A DNA stretch of 64,000 nt, from contig VZQC01000610.1 in the NCBI GenBank assembly GCA_009823505.1, positions 365,405 to 429,404 on the forward strand. The letters run 5' to 3'. This DNA is from Rhizomys pruinosus. Taxonomy: Eukaryota > Chordata > Mammalia > Rodentia > Spalacidae. The notes under the pieces were generated by a model. It was not told the origin of the DNA and searched no databases. It worked only from the letters and a program-made list of their open reading frames with translations. A program made the position numbers and the translations under genes. How positions within the stretch are numbered: position 1 is the first letter of the stretch; each line of letters opens with the position of its first letter. Below, in pieces: positions 22,501-33,335 of this stretch.

Positions 22501-22741
22501 TTTAAATTTATTATTATTTTTGTATGTGTATGAATGTACTGTCTGCATGTAGGTTCATGAACCTGTGTCGTGCAATGCCGCGGAGGTCAGAAGAGGGTGT
22601 CAGATTCCCCTGGAACTGGAGTTCTCCTGGAATTGGAGTTACAGACGGTTCTTAGCCGCCATGTGGGTGCTGGGGATCAAACCCGGGTCCTCTGCAAGAG
22701 CAATCGGTGCTCTTAACTGCTTGGCCATCTCTCCAGCCCCA
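22501..22741 (-). mobile_element. B2 SINE (long subtype, antisense), right arm of an inverted pair
   Basis: Reverse complement of B2: 'gtatgtgtatgaatgtactg', 'tggagttctcctggaattgg' (the internal duplication) and 'gccatctctccagcccc'. It lies tail-to-tail with the preceding B2, giving a near-palindrome of about 450 bp. Confidence 0.94.
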
Positions 22742-22981
22742 AATTTTTTTTTGAAAAGCCTAATTTCAGGAATGGGTTTTCTTTCCTGGAGCTGTTGGCC
22801 AGGGGTCACATAGACACCCCACCCCCAGCACTACTGGATATTATTATTGCTCTTGATTACCCTCAGGAGCTGTATGGAAAGACCCTAAAGACACTACATA
22901 TTAAATCATAGAACATGGAGAAATCAAGCTGGTCCTGACTTCAGAACTTTTTCAAAAGAGAGGTGGGGAGGAAGGAGGTGG

Positions 22982-23183
22982 AGACTAGGACAGTAGCTCA
23001 AATATGATGACCTGAGTTCAATTCCCAGCACCCATGTCAAGAGCCAGGTGTATTCTTAACATTACAAGCTTGTAATCCCAGTGCTGGGGAGGCAGTGTCC
23101 GGCAGATCCCTGGAGTTTGTTGGCAAGGCATCCTAGCCTGACCAGCAAGCCCTGAAATGCAGAAAACAGGGTGGACCTTTGGC

Positions 23184-23185
<2 letters not shown>
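22982..23185 (+). mobile_element. B3 SINE relic
   Basis: 'gacagtagctcaaatatgat', 'gagttcaattcccagcaccc', 'cagtgctggggaggcagtgt', 'gatccctggagtttgttggc' and 'ctgaccagcaagccctgaaa' are in B3 order. The (CA)n that follows is the usual B3 tail. Confidence 0.78.
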
Positions 23186-23221
<36 letters not shown>

Positions 23222-23254
23222 GCACGTGCACACACACACACACACACACACACA
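23186..23254. repeat. (CA)n microsatellite, interrupted
   Basis: Two CA runs (23186-23218 and 23229-23254) separated by 'tatgcacgtg'. Derived from the B3 tail. The opposite strand gives a spurious (VC)n frame. Confidence 0.97.
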
Positions 23255-23369
23255 AAGAGGGAGGTGAACTGAAGTTACCCATAAAAAGTCACAAAAGCAA
23301 AAACAAACAAATAAAAGCCAGTTACCAAAGTTGCCATATCAAGCTAACATGGGAAGAATGAGGTCACTC

Positions 23370-23482
23370 AGCCAGATGTGCTGGTGCACTGCTAATTCCA
23401 GCACCAGAGAGTTGGAGGCAGGAGGAAGGCAAGTTTAAGACCATAGCAAGACCCCATCACCAAAAGAAATTAAGCAAAAAAA
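23370..23482 (+). mobile_element. Old B1-related or 7SL-like SINE relic
   Basis: 'cagccagatgtgctggtgca', 'gagagttggaggcaggagga', 'aaggcaagtttaagaccata', 'gcaagaccccatcaccaaaa' keep the B1 order with strong divergence. Confidence 0.65.
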
Positions 23483-24292
23483 TGAGATCAGAAGATCAAC
23501 ATAAATGAATCAAACCAGATAGAACTCTCTAGGTCAAATATTGTTCCCTCTCCTTCTGGCTCAGATACACTACATTGGGCTAGAGCTGTACAAAAAAAAA
23601 ATGTAGACAAAGCCATTGTTATAAGAGGTGCAACAATGCTATTCAAGGACATTTTTGATGAGTGATGTCCTAGAATATTAGTGTTAAAGGTTGTCTATTC
23701 TCTCCACCCAATAGACATTAAATGAAAGAACAATTTTGAAAAGCAATGTATCACTCCAAATTCAGTCACTTGGGGCATTAAAACCAGAAAATTGGAGAGG
23801 AGGGATTTGCAGCTAAGATGTGTTAACCTAATTTCATGTTTAAAAAATACAGGTAGTTATTAAACACTAATGGGTTTAATAACCTTATTAAATCTATTCT
23901 TCACAAATTACATGTGATATAATTGCAACTGATTAACCCTGTCATAATAAGCTTTGCCAGACAAACAACCACAGAGATGACCATCTGAGTTAGGTGTGGG
24001 TGATCACAGTATGAGAGAAGGAGCAATTCTCCAAGTCTGGCCCAGGGTCTCTAAGACCTTTTAGGGGACCCATGAGATAAAGCCTAGCTCCAAAATGCTA
24101 AGCAGCATTTGCTTTTCACTGTGTGGTCATTTGTACTGATGGCACAAATATAATGCTAGATAAAGCTGGCAGCATTTTAGGGTGAATCCATGCACCAGTG
24201 CCAAGTCCACTACTACTCGCTGTGTTCTCCGCCTCTACAACATCCCACTTAAAATGGGCGGGGCTCACCTTCCCTGAAATATCTCACCTTTG
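23483..24292. other. No feature recognised
   Basis: AT-rich single-copy-looking sequence with no supported feature. Confidence 0.4.
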
Positions 24293-24495
24293 GGGCTGGG
24301 AATCTAGCTCATTGGGTAAAGTGCTTGCCTAGCATGCACAAAGCCCTGGATTTGATCCCAAACACCACATAAACTGGTCATGATCGCACATAACTATAAT
24401 CCCAGCACTCAGGAGGATCAGAGTTTCAAGGTCATCCTGGCCAAAGTTCAAGGCCAGCCTGAAATATAGGAGACTCCATCTCAGAAAAAAAGGGT
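24293..24495 (+). mobile_element. B4-type SINE (ID head plus B1-like body)
   Basis: 'ggggctgggaatctagctca', 'gtgcttgcctagcatgcaca' and 'ctggatttgatcccaaacac' are the ID/tRNA-Ala-like head. 'aatcccagcactcaggagga', 'aaggccagcctgaaatatag' and 'gagactccatctcagaaaaa' are the 7SL-like body. This is the known ID-B1 architecture (B4/RSINE class). It is an older composite and distinct from the B2-B1 composites elsewhere in this window. Confidence 0.85.
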
Positions 24496-25275
24496 AAGGG
24501 TCACCTATGAAGCAGAAAAAAATGACATTATTAAACTGAGCATATGATTGATTTTTAATCATTTAGCTAGATAAAAACACAAATATTCACAAAGACTTCA
24601 GTTATACAATGAAGTGTTACCAGTAAGATGGTATTTTAAGGAAATACACTTGTGTCATTAAGCTGAGAGATCAACTGGTTTCTCATAAAACCCATTTCCT
24701 ATTGAAAAATGGCTATATAGTGAAAATAATTTTTCAGAATTTGATTTGTGGCAAATATTTTATAGAAAATGAATTAAATAAGCAGGTAACTTCAAGGAAA
24801 ATATCTGACAATATTATGTGCTAATAAAATGTGAGAAAAAATTGAAATGCACAAAAACTCAATAAAAATATTTTTAAAAAGAAAAAACTGAATTTTTGAA
24901 AAATTGCTAATCTACTGTGAGCTTGACAGACTTTTCTGATGAAATACATTAACAATAACAAATGTGACTTCTCAATATTAAATCATGAGTTGTACCAGTA
25001 TTAAGGGTGTTTCTATAACTCAGTAAGACAATCTTTTTTCTGAATGTCTAGGGTAGACTGTACAACATCATGACTAGTAAAAGATCCATTAACAGTACAA
25101 GATATGTCAATGCATTTTAATGTAACAAGGTACAAAAAGTTCGCTGACAGGATTTCAGATTTACACATTTCAACTGACAAATCTATAAGAAACGACCACT
25201 TGCTAAGTGTTGATGTAAAATTTGTAAAAAAGATTATCTGTAGTTATCTAAAAACCATATTAAAATATAACTCCT
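24496..25275. other. AT-rich sequence, no feature recognised
   Basis: No gene or repeat identified. The right end is the target of a B2. Confidence 0.4.
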
Positions 25276-25522
25276 GGGGGCTGGATAGATAGCCTAATGG
25301 TTAAGACCACCAACTGCTCTTGCAGAGGACCCGGGTTCGATCCCCTAAGAACCGTCTCTAACTCCAATTCCAGGAGAACTCCAGTTCCAGAGGAATCCGA
25401 GACCCTCTCTGACCTCCGTGGCATTGCACCACACGGGTGCACAGACCTACATGTAGACAGTACATTCATACACATACAAAAATAAATGAAAAAAAATGTT
25501 AAAAAATAAAAAATAAAAACAA
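25276..25522 (+). mobile_element. B2 SINE, long subtype, with target-site duplication
   Basis: 'gggggctggatagatagcct' to an A-rich tail. It carries the internal duplication 'aactccaattcc..gagaactccagttccag' but lacks about 18 nt of 'cagcacccacatggcggct'. 'aaaatataactcct' flanks both sides (25262-25275 and about 25524-25537). Confidence 0.94.
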
Positions 25523-26576
25523 TAAAATATAACTCCTTTTTCTATATATTTAGATCCCTCTCCTATCTTCACCTCCCTTACAACTCCCCACCCAATTTCA
25601 TGTATATATACATAAAGTCCTATACAGTCAAATTTGTGTCCCAAACGCTCTTCCATGTGGGCTCATCCATTGGTACCTGGTCAACCTACTGAAAGTCTCA
25701 ACCTTAAACAAGACTGACTCTTCCCTCTTCCAGCAGTCATCAATTGCCGACACTTTCTCAGGGAGGGTTGGCTTTCTTAACTATTTCCCCATGTCTATAC
25801 TGAATTTTCTCTGCCTCGAGCTTATGTGGGCCTTGTGCGTGTGGTTACCATTGCCATGAGTGCTGAGAAAGTTCCCAGCTGTCTGGAAAACTCTGTTTCC
25901 TTGTGGTCATCCACCTCTTCTACTCTTACAATCTTCCTTCTGCAATGACCCCTGAGCCTTGGGAGGCAGAAGTCTAATACATGTGTCCTATTCAAGGGTC
26001 GGCAGTCGGTGGCACCTTTTCCTCTGCCTATTGGCCAGGTGTGGTTCTCTGTGTTAATCACCACCTGCTGCATAAGAAAGCTACTCTGATGAGAGTTGAG
26101 AGATGCATTAATTCTGTCAAAGGTGTGTCTGGTGAAGACTTTTTCCTCACTCTGTAGGTGGCCCCTTCACTTGAATGATGGTGTCCTTTGCTGTACAGAA
26201 GCTGTTTAGTTTTATGCGGTCCCATTGGTCAATTATTGGACTTAATGTTTGCGCTATAGGAGTCTGGTTCAGAAAGCCCCTTCCTGTGCCTATAAGTTCC
26301 AATATATTCTCTACTTTCTCCTCTAAAATTTTCATGGTATGTTGGCCTTTTGTTGAGGTCCTTGATCCATCTGAAGTGAAGATTTGTCTGTGGTAAGAGA
26401 GAAGGATCTAGTTTCATTCTTCTGCATGCCATTATCCAGTTTGACCAGCACCATTTGTTAAACATGTTGTCTTTTCTCCAATGTGTATTTGTGGATCCTT
26501 TATCAAATATTAGGTGGTTGTAAATGCCTGGATTTAAATATGGGTTCTCAATTCTATTCCACTGATCAATCTATCT

Positions 26577-26724
26577 GTTTTTTGTTTTTTCTGAGACATA
26601 ATCTCTCTGTAGCTCTGGCTGTCCTGGAACTCACTCTGTAGACCAGGCTGGCCTCAAACTCATGGAGATCCCCTGCCTCTGCCTCCGGAGTGCTGGGATT
26701 AAAGGCATGCTCCACCATGCCTGG
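26577..26724 (-). mobile_element. B1 SINE (antisense) in L1
   Basis: 'tctgagacataatctctctg', 'accaggctggcctcaaactc', 'ggcatgctccaccatgcctg'. The host L1 phrase 'aatctatctgttttt' before it and 'aatctgtttttaatg' after it indicate the duplicated target. Confidence 0.92.
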
Positions 26725-26858
26725 CAGGAATCTGTTTTTAATGCCAGTACCATGCTGTTTTTATTACTATAGCTCTGTAGTATAATTTAAGACAAGGGAT
26801 GGTAATGTCTCCAGCAGTTGTTTTGTTGTTCGGGATTATTTTGGCTATCCTGGGTTTT

Positions 26859-26870
26859 GTGTGTGTGTGT

Positions 26871-26910
<40 letters not shown>
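26859..26910. repeat. (GT)n microsatellite in L1
   Basis: About 25 GT units with one 'ct' interruption, within the antisense ORF2. Confidence 0.97.
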
Positions 26911-26912
<2 letters not shown>

Positions 26913-28218
26913 CCATATGAAATTTGAGATTGTTTTTCATTTCTGTGAAGAAATGCATTTGAATTAAAATGGGTATTGCATTGAACTTTAGATTGCTTTT
27001 GGTAAGATGGCGATTTTCACAATATCAATCCTACCAATCTATGAGTATGGGAGGTCTTTCCATCTCCTGGTATCTTCTTCAATTTCTTTCCTCAGTGTCT
27101 TAAAGTTTTTATTATAAAGTCCTTCACTTCCTTGGTTACATTTATTCCAAGTTACTCTGTGGTTTTTGAGGTTATTGTAAATGGAATCATTTCCCTGATT
27201 TCTTTCTTGGGAGGTTTGCTGTTGCTATATGGAGAAGCTACTGATTGGGGGGGGGGGTAATTTTACATCTACTTTGCTGAATATGTTTATCAACTCTGAG
27301 AGTTTTGTGGTGGAGTCTTCAGGGTCTATGTACAGAATCATATCATCTGCAAATATTCATATATGTCTTTGATGTCTTCCTTTCCAATTTGTATCATTTT
27401 ATCTCCTTCATTTGTCTTATTGCTCTAGCTAAGACTTTGAGTACTACATTGAACAAAAATGCAGAGAGTAGACATCTTTGTCTCATTCCTAATTTTAATG
27501 GGAATGATTTGACTGTTTCCCCATTAAGTAAGTCTAATGTTGAATGTGGACTTATGGTATTGCCTTTATTATGTTGTGATATGTCCCCTGTACCTACCCT
27601 TAGATTCTCCAAAACTTTTATCATGAATGGATATTGGAGTTTGTCAAAGGCCTTTTCTGTATTTACTAAGTTTATCGTGTGGTTTCTGTCCGTGAGTCTG
27701 TTTACGTGTTGGATTATATTTATTGATTCATGTATATTGAATCATCCTTGCATTTCTGGGATGAAGCCAGCTTGATCATGGTGGATAATCTTTTTGATGT
27801 GTTCTTTCATTCGGTTTGCAAATATTTTATTGAGAAGTTTTAGCATTCTATTTTTATCACAGACATTGGTCTATAACTTGTCCTTTTTTCTTGAGTCTTT
27901 GTTTGGTTTTGGTATCAGAGTCATAGTGGCATCATAGGAAGAATCTTGGAGTTTTTCCTTCCTTTTCTATTTTAAGGAATAATTTGAGGAGTATCAATAT
28001 TAGTTCGTAAAGTTTTGATAGAATTCTGTGCTGAATGTATCTGGTTCTGGCCTCTTTTTAGTTAGGAGATTTTTAATGACTGTGTCTATACCATTGGTTG
28101 TAATAGACTTGCTTGAATTATTTATTCATTTTTATTTGATTTTGGTAAAACCTACATATCTAGAAATTTACCCATTTCTTTTTAGATTTTCTACTTTAGA
28201 GAAATACAGATTTTTAAA

Positions 28219-28290
28219 GTATGTCCTTATGGTTTTCTGAATTTCCTCAGGTATATGTCCTTATGGTTTTCTGAATTTCCTCAGGGTATA
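28219..28290 (+). repeat. Tandem duplication of about 34 bp in L1
   Basis: The phrase beginning 'tatgtccttatggttttctg' and ending 'atttcctcagg' occurs twice in direct succession. The second copy is followed by a third start 'tatatgtcctt'. This is a local duplication inside the antisense L1. Confidence 0.93.
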
Positions 28291-28323
28291 TGTCCTTTTT
28301 AGCTCTGCTTTTGTTACTTTGGG

Positions 28324-28324
<1 letters not shown>

Positions 28325-28367
<43 letters not shown>
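28325..28367. repeat. (TC)n microsatellite in L1
   Basis: About 21 uninterrupted TC units in the antisense ORF2 region. Confidence 0.97.
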
Positions 28368-28371
<4 letters not shown>

Positions 28372-29050
28372 AATTTGACAAGTTGGTTAATTTGGCTAAT
28401 TTAACTAGCTTTATCAATCTTGTTAATCTTGCCAAAGAACCAACTCTTTGTTTCATTGATTCTTTATATTTTGTTGCTGGTTTATTTCATTTATCCCTTC
28501 CCGTCTAGTCTTTTCAGGTGATGTTTGTTCTTGATTTTCCAAGGCCTTCATGTGTACCATTAATTTCTTTATATAAGATGTTTCTAATTTTCTGGCGTAG
28601 GCACTTAATGTAATACATTTTTTCCTCCTAAAACTACCATCTTTGTGTTCCAGGCCTTTTGGTATGTTGTGTTTTCATTCAATTCTGGGAATTTTTAAAT
28701 TTCATCCTTGATTTCTCCTGTGATCCAATTTTCAGTCAGTAGTTTATTTTCTTTTGGGTGTTTTTTGTTATTGTTTGTTTGTTTATTTTTAGCCTCCATG
28801 AGTTTGAGTACTTTTTACCATTTTTATTGTTGTTGCTATCTAGCTTTATTCCTTTATGGACAGATAGGAAATAAGATGACATTTCAATTTTTGTAAATTT
28901 GTGGAGGCTTGCTTTGTGTCCTGATATGTATCCCTAAAATTTTGGAGACAGTTCCATGAACTACCAAGAAGAAAGTGTGTTCTTGGTGTTTGGGTGTAGA
29001 TGTCTGTAAAGTTCATTTGATTTATGGTGTCATTTAACTCCATTTTGAGA

Positions 29051-29487
29051 TGGAAAAGGAGAAAGTTTAGAGTTAAGAAGAACCAGATCCAGACCTGCAA
29101 TAAGGGGAAATGTGTATTTTATTATACATACAGTGAAAAGCCCACAGAGAAGCTTCTCTCAAGAAAAGAAGTTCTCTGCGCCTTGGTGGGGTAGGTGAAG
29201 GATTTTATCCCCTTTTGGGTTCAGATGGAATATGTCCAATGCCAAGGCTTGATATCAGAGATATGAAAGCCCTTTTAATTTCCTGGGCAGAGCCCACCAG
29301 TATCTCATGGGCACTGGTGAGACAGGATAGGCCATCTCTACAAAGTCTCTCCTCACTTGGAGAGTGACTGATTGCTAAGGCTTGAGCAAGGCCAGGTGGC
29401 CAGTTTAGAGCTAGTGGGTCACCTTCAGGAATTTATGGCTTTATGGCTTTCCTAATGGAGATTATGGCTCTTTCATTATTTTCCACA
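29051..29487 (-). mobile_element. Solo ERV LTR (antisense), about 437 bp, inserted in L1
   Basis: L1 sequence is interrupted between 'ttaactccatttt' and 'cagaactgtttatcagt'. Read on the minus strand the insert begins 'tgtggaaaataatgaaag' and ends 'tccttttcca' (TG...CA). It contains 'aggggataaaatccttcacc' (TATA-like) and 'gtataataaaatacac' (poly-A signal). Flanks 'tttgaga' and 'tttcaga' look like a decayed target duplication. No internal retroviral sequence is present, so it is solo. The family is not named. Confidence 0.75.
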
Positions 29488-29863
29488 TTTCAGAACTGTT
29501 TATCAGTACAATGGGGTATTGAAGTCACCCACTATCACTGTGTTGGAGTCAATATGTGATTTTAGATCTAATAAAGTTTCTTTTATGAAATTAGATGGCC
29601 CTGTGTCTGATGCATATATGTTTAGGACTGTAATATATTATTGGTGGATTTTTCCTTTAACGAGTATGAGGTAACCATCCCTGTCTTTTCTGGCCACTTT
29701 TAGTTTGAAGTCTACATTGTGGGATAGTTGAATAGCTACACCTGTTTGTTTCTTAGTTCTGTTTGTTTGAAATATCTTTTTCCATCTTTTACCTTAAGGA
29801 AGTGTCAATTATTGTTGCTGACATGCATTTCTTTCGTGGCAGAAAGTTGATGAATCCTGTGCC

Positions 29864-30116
29864 TTTTTTTTTTTTTTTTTTTGACAGGGTCTCCCTGGAG
29901 CCCCAGCTGGCCTGGAACTCACTCTGTAGACCATGCTGGCCTTGAACCCACAGAGATCTGCCTGCCTTTGCCTACTGAGTGCTAAGATTAAAGGTGTGCA
30001 CCACCATGCCCAGCTTAAAGACAGTTCTTAGCCACCATGTGGGTGCTGGAACTTGAACCCAGGTCCTCTGCTAGAGAAGTCAGTGCTCTTAACCACTGAG
30101 CCATGTCTCCAGCCCC
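29864..30116 (-). mobile_element. Composite SINE: B2 head fused to B1 body (copy 2)
   Basis: On the minus strand: 'ggggctggagacatggctca' B2 head to 'ggctaagaactgtcttta', then B1 'agctgggcatggtggtgcac' to a long poly-A (poly-T at 29864-29881). The exact 11-bp duplication 'aatcctgtgcc' flanks the whole unit (29853-29863 and 30117-30127). The host is the antisense L1. The B2/B1 junction lies at about 30014. Confidence 0.95.
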
Positions 30117-30169
30117 AATCCTGTGCCTTTTTAATGGTGAGTTGAGACCATTAATATTGGGAGTTATTA

Positions 30170-31180
30170 TTGACCAGTGTTTATGAACTAATTCCTGTTA
30201 TGTTGATGCTGTAATACTGTTTTCTTCTACCTCTTTGGTTATTATGGGAAAACATTATTTTTTGTTCCCTCTTGAGAGTGTTTAAACTTTTCTTCAGACT
30301 GAAGTACTCCATTGAATATTCTCTGTAGAGCTGGTTTGTGGATATAAATTCCTTACTCTGTTTTTATCACGGAAAGTTTTTCTTTCTCCTTTAATTACGG
30401 CTGATAGTTTTGCTGCATAAACTAGTCTGGGCTGGACTATCGCTTCTTTCATGACTTTTAGGACATTGGTCCAAGTTCTTCTGACTTTCATAATTTTCAC
30501 TGAAAAGCCAGCTGCTATTCTGATGAGGCTGCCTTTACAGGTGACTCGATCTGTCTCCCACACAACTTTCAATATATTTTATTTGTTCTGTATGTTTAAT
30601 GTTTTGACTACTATACAGTGTGAGGAGTTTCTTTTCTGGTTCTTTCTACTTTGTGTTCTGTGTGTCCCTTATAATTTGATATATAATATCTCTTTCCCTA
30701 GGTTTGGGAAATTTTCTTCTATAATTTTATTAAAAATATTGTCTGTGCTTTTGATTCGTGTTTCTTTCATATCTTCAGTCTTTTTATATCATCCCAAAGG
30801 TCTTGAATAGTCTGTTCCTGGGATATTTTAGAGTCAGCTTTTTCTTTGAGCAATCCATATCTTCAAGCTTGTCTTCTTCCTCCATTTCCTCCATTTACTT
30901 TTGCTACTTTCCTCTAAGCATATTTTTGAGTTTTTATTTCAGGCTTTATTTCAGTTTGACTTTTCTTCCAAAATTCTCTCTCTTTATTGAAGTCTAATTA
31001 CAAGTTTTGAATTGTTTTAGTTATCACATTCAATTGTTTGTGTTTTCATGGTCTTCATTCAACCTTTAATTAATATCCTCTTTGAGTTTCTTGAACATAT
31101 TTATAATCACTATTTTGAAATCATTGTCTGCTGCATCCAATAGGTTCCCATTTCCAGGAAATATTACCATGGGGTTGTTA
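30170..31180 (-). pseudogene. L1 ORF1 remnant, 5'-truncated
   Basis: The minus-strand frame 30294-30572 resembles the ORF1p RNA-binding C-terminal region (KVMKEAIVQPRLVYAAKLSAVIKGERKTFRDKNR). Upstream sequence to about 31180 keeps ORF1-like antisense phrases but no long frame. The N-terminal part and 5' UTR are missing. Confidence 0.7.
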
Positions 31181-31773
31181 ATTTCATAGCAGGTTTGGAA
31201 AAGATCCCAGGGGCCCAAAAGGGTCTCATCAGAGTTCTGTTGTTATTTTTAGTGAATTCAAAATTAAATGATCATTCAAATACCCTCATTTTAATGTCCA
31301 TTGTTAAATTTTGAATTCTAATTCATATGAACAAAAACTGCCTGGGGTCCTCGATAATTTTAAAGTACAAACAGCTCTTGGGACAAAACTTGGGAGAACC
31401 TGTGTTCTAAGGCATGAATATAAGAAAGACAGAAGCCAGGAGAACCACCACCACCACCACCACCATTTAGCGATCTAGAAACAGAAGATTGAGAAGAGAC
31501 AGCACTTGGAGTAGAAAAGAATCTGAAGGGCTAAAGTGCAGAAAGAACATCCGCTAATGCTGCACAGGAAGACAATGGCAGAGAAAGAGCAGAGTGCACA
31601 GGACAGCGGCCCTGAGAGGGGAAAAGCAGAGGCATTTCAGTGGGGTGAGGCTGAAGGCTTGTTGGAGAGGGTGGGGTCCAGAGGTGATGAAGTAAATGCA
31701 GGTGAGCAGCAGCAACTCTGCTGCCAGACAAAGGGGCTAAGAGCTGAAAGGAAATCATAAATCAGAGAGACTT
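31181..31773. other. No feature recognised; short (CCA)n
   Basis: Unassigned purine-rich DNA with a (CCA)n run at 31445-31465. No supported gene. Confidence 0.4.
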
Positions 31774-31905
31774 TTTTTTCCTTTTTTTTTTATTGATGCT
31801 TTGTGTATTTCACACATCATTTTCCAATTCGGTTCAGGCATATTTCCTCTTCCCTTCCCCCCATCCCACCCCACCCCACCCCAAATCATACATAATCAGA
31901 GAGAC
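31774..31905 (-). mobile_element. L1-like 3' terminus (antisense), same family as 37618-38172
   Basis: Poly-T, then 'tattgatgctttgtgtattt', 'cattttccaattcggttcag' and a C-rich stretch 'cccatcccaccccacccc'. These match the reverse complement of the last 130 bp of the 37618-38172 repeat, including its G-rich purine tract. Confidence 0.8.
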
Positions 31906-32199
31906 ATTTTAAATGAGAAATTCTATAGCACTCTTGATGTAATAAGATGATGTGAAAAGGAGAGAGAAGAAAGGATAGGAATGAAACCCTAGCAAAGGAA
32001 GGAAGGGAGCGATAGAATCCAGGCACATCGATGGGGCACCATTTTGGGCAGAAAAGACCATCTATAGAGGCTGTATGTAGCTCCTGGCAAAGGGACTGTC
32101 CCTGCTATGTTCTGCAAACCCCTAAACTCAGTTCTAAGTTTTTACTTCTTTTAATTATTCAAAATATGAATGTATTTTTATTTTATAAAAAGTTACTGA

Positions 32200-32290
32200 T
32201 GTAGTAATCTTGGGAGTGGGACACGGGTCTAGATTCTATTTGTAACATAATCTTGTACCAAAAAATATGTGTAAAACAATAAATATAAAT
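32200..32290 (+). mobile_element. L1 3' terminus fragment
   Basis: 'tgggagtgggacacgggtct', 'agattctatttgtaacataa' and 'tcttgtacc' repeat the end of the L1 at 3090-3140. Confidence 0.7.
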
Positions 32291-32429
32291 AAATAAATGT
32301 GTAAAACAAAAAATAAAAATTTTAAAGTTACTGATCTAAAGTAAAAAAAAAAAAAATGAAAGTCCCTCTTCATGTATTCCAATTTCACTCCCTTACCCAG
32401 AAGAAAGCACTGAGCTCAGTTGGTTCAGT

Positions 32430-33090
32430 TCAGTTCCACTGACATGCTTTCTAGGTGCTTCCATGCTGACACTTGTACTTAATGAAGCAAATGTATTGTT
32501 GGAATGTCCCCATAGATGGTATGTTGTACATAACATACTAAAAGTTTTGCTTTGCCTTAACATTCTCCAGAGCCCTTTTCACTCTTGTCTAAGACTGTGC
32601 AGCACTCCATAATGCAGTTTCTTTCTGCTGTGGGCATTCAACTTATTTTCAGTTTTTTCTTTCAGTTATTCCCAACAGTACTGCAATGACCATTCTCTTC
32701 CATCACCTTATAAATATATGTAAAGATTTCTGTGGGGAAAATTGTTGAATAAAAATGTGTTCCCCCAATAAAAAAATGTATTCCCCCAATAAAAAATGTA
32801 TTCCACCCCCAAAAATATATGCACTATTGCTTTTCATAAGCCTTTCAGACTGGACTTTAACAGTTAATATTCTCACAGCTAATATGAGAGAATGTCTCCC
32901 CACATTCTTGCCAATACTATATAGTATCCATCTTTTTAGATTTCTTCCAATCTAACAGTATTCATTGTTCTAATTTGGAATCTCCTGATTACTAGGGAGT
33001 TAGAGCATCTTTTCAGAAGCATCTGTCACCATCTTTGTCCTATATTGTTACTCTCTGTCATGCATCAACTCTTCCTTTTAGGGATAAGTA
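32430..33090 (-). mobile_element. Old mammalian L1M 3' region (antisense)
   Basis: 'gcagcactccataatgcagt', 'ttctgctgtgggcattcaac', 'cccaacagtactgcaatgac', 'cccacattcttgccaatact', 'tttggaatctcctgattac' and 'gagcatcttttcagaagcat' follow the antisense order of ancient L1M 3' UTRs. Expanded by a small internal repeat at 32757-32818. Confidence 0.7.
32757..32818. repeat. Short tandem array, unit about 19-20 bp, three copies
   Basis: 'atgtattcccccaataaaaa'-type units repeat three times with small changes inside the L1M relic. The frames reading SPNKKMYSPNKK are its artefact. Confidence 0.93.
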
Positions 33091-33239
33091 TCTCCAGACT
33101 CCTCTTTCTATTACCCCCATTTGATTAGATGATTCTCACTGAGTGCTTATTATACATTCTCAATAGTGATATCACCTGCTTTATCATACCTGTTCAATCA
33201 TTACCACCCAGTCCTCTTGCCCTGCACCTACACTGAGCA

Positions 33240-33335
33240 TCTTAAGGGCTGCAATCATAGGATTTCATTTTGTAGCCTTGGCACCTAGAGCAATATGCAC
33301 CACAGAACAGGTACTCAATAAAAAACTGCCCTCCC
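33240..33335 (+). mobile_element. L2/MIR-like 3' end relic
   Basis: 'tttgtagccttggcacctag', 'agcaatatgcaccacagaac' and 'aggtactcaataaaaaact' match the conserved 3' end shared by L2 and MIR-class elements. 33100-33239 may be more of the same element but is too diverged to call. Confidence 0.6.

Larger units (their letters stand above)
26112..30160 (-). pseudogene. L1 ORF2 remnant
   Basis: Minus-strand frames give recognisable ORF2 pieces. About 26229-26465 is the C-terminal region ([18 protein letters not shown]). 27394-27624 is the RT palm (VKSFPLKLGMRQRC then LFNVVLKVLARAIRQ). About 29500-29830 is the endonuclease. The RT motif usually read as RQGCPLSP is degraded to RQRCLLS. Frames are broken by stops and by the inserted elements. 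The 156-codon + strand frame at 27305-27775 is only the antisense of this RT region. Confidence 0.85.
25540..31180 (-). mobile_element. Long antisense L1 (3' UTR, ORF2, part of ORF1), 5'-truncated
   Basis: Reading the minus strand from 31180 to 25540: ORF1 remnant, ORF1-ORF2 linker, endonuclease and RT regions, ORF2 C-terminal region, then the Lx-like 3' region ending near 25545. The 3' region joins ORF2 without a break near 26110. It is interrupted by a B1 (26577-26724), (GT)n, (TC)n, a solo LTR (29051-29487) and a composite SINE (29864-30116). Stops throughout make it inactive. The 5' end is lost within ORF1. Confidence 0.88.

Noticed and set aside
22501..22741. Long inverted repeat taken as a possible DNA transposon
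   Set aside because: Both arms are plain B2 SINEs, and the flanking duplication fits B2 insertion, not a terminal-inverted-repeat element.
23186..23254. Cysteine/valine-rich frames on the minus strand
   Set aside because: Artefact of the (CA)n microsatellite.
27305..27775. 156-codon + strand open frame, the longest in the window
   Set aside because: It is the exact antisense of the L1 ORF2 RT region. Its length reflects the stop-poor antisense of that frame and not a gene.
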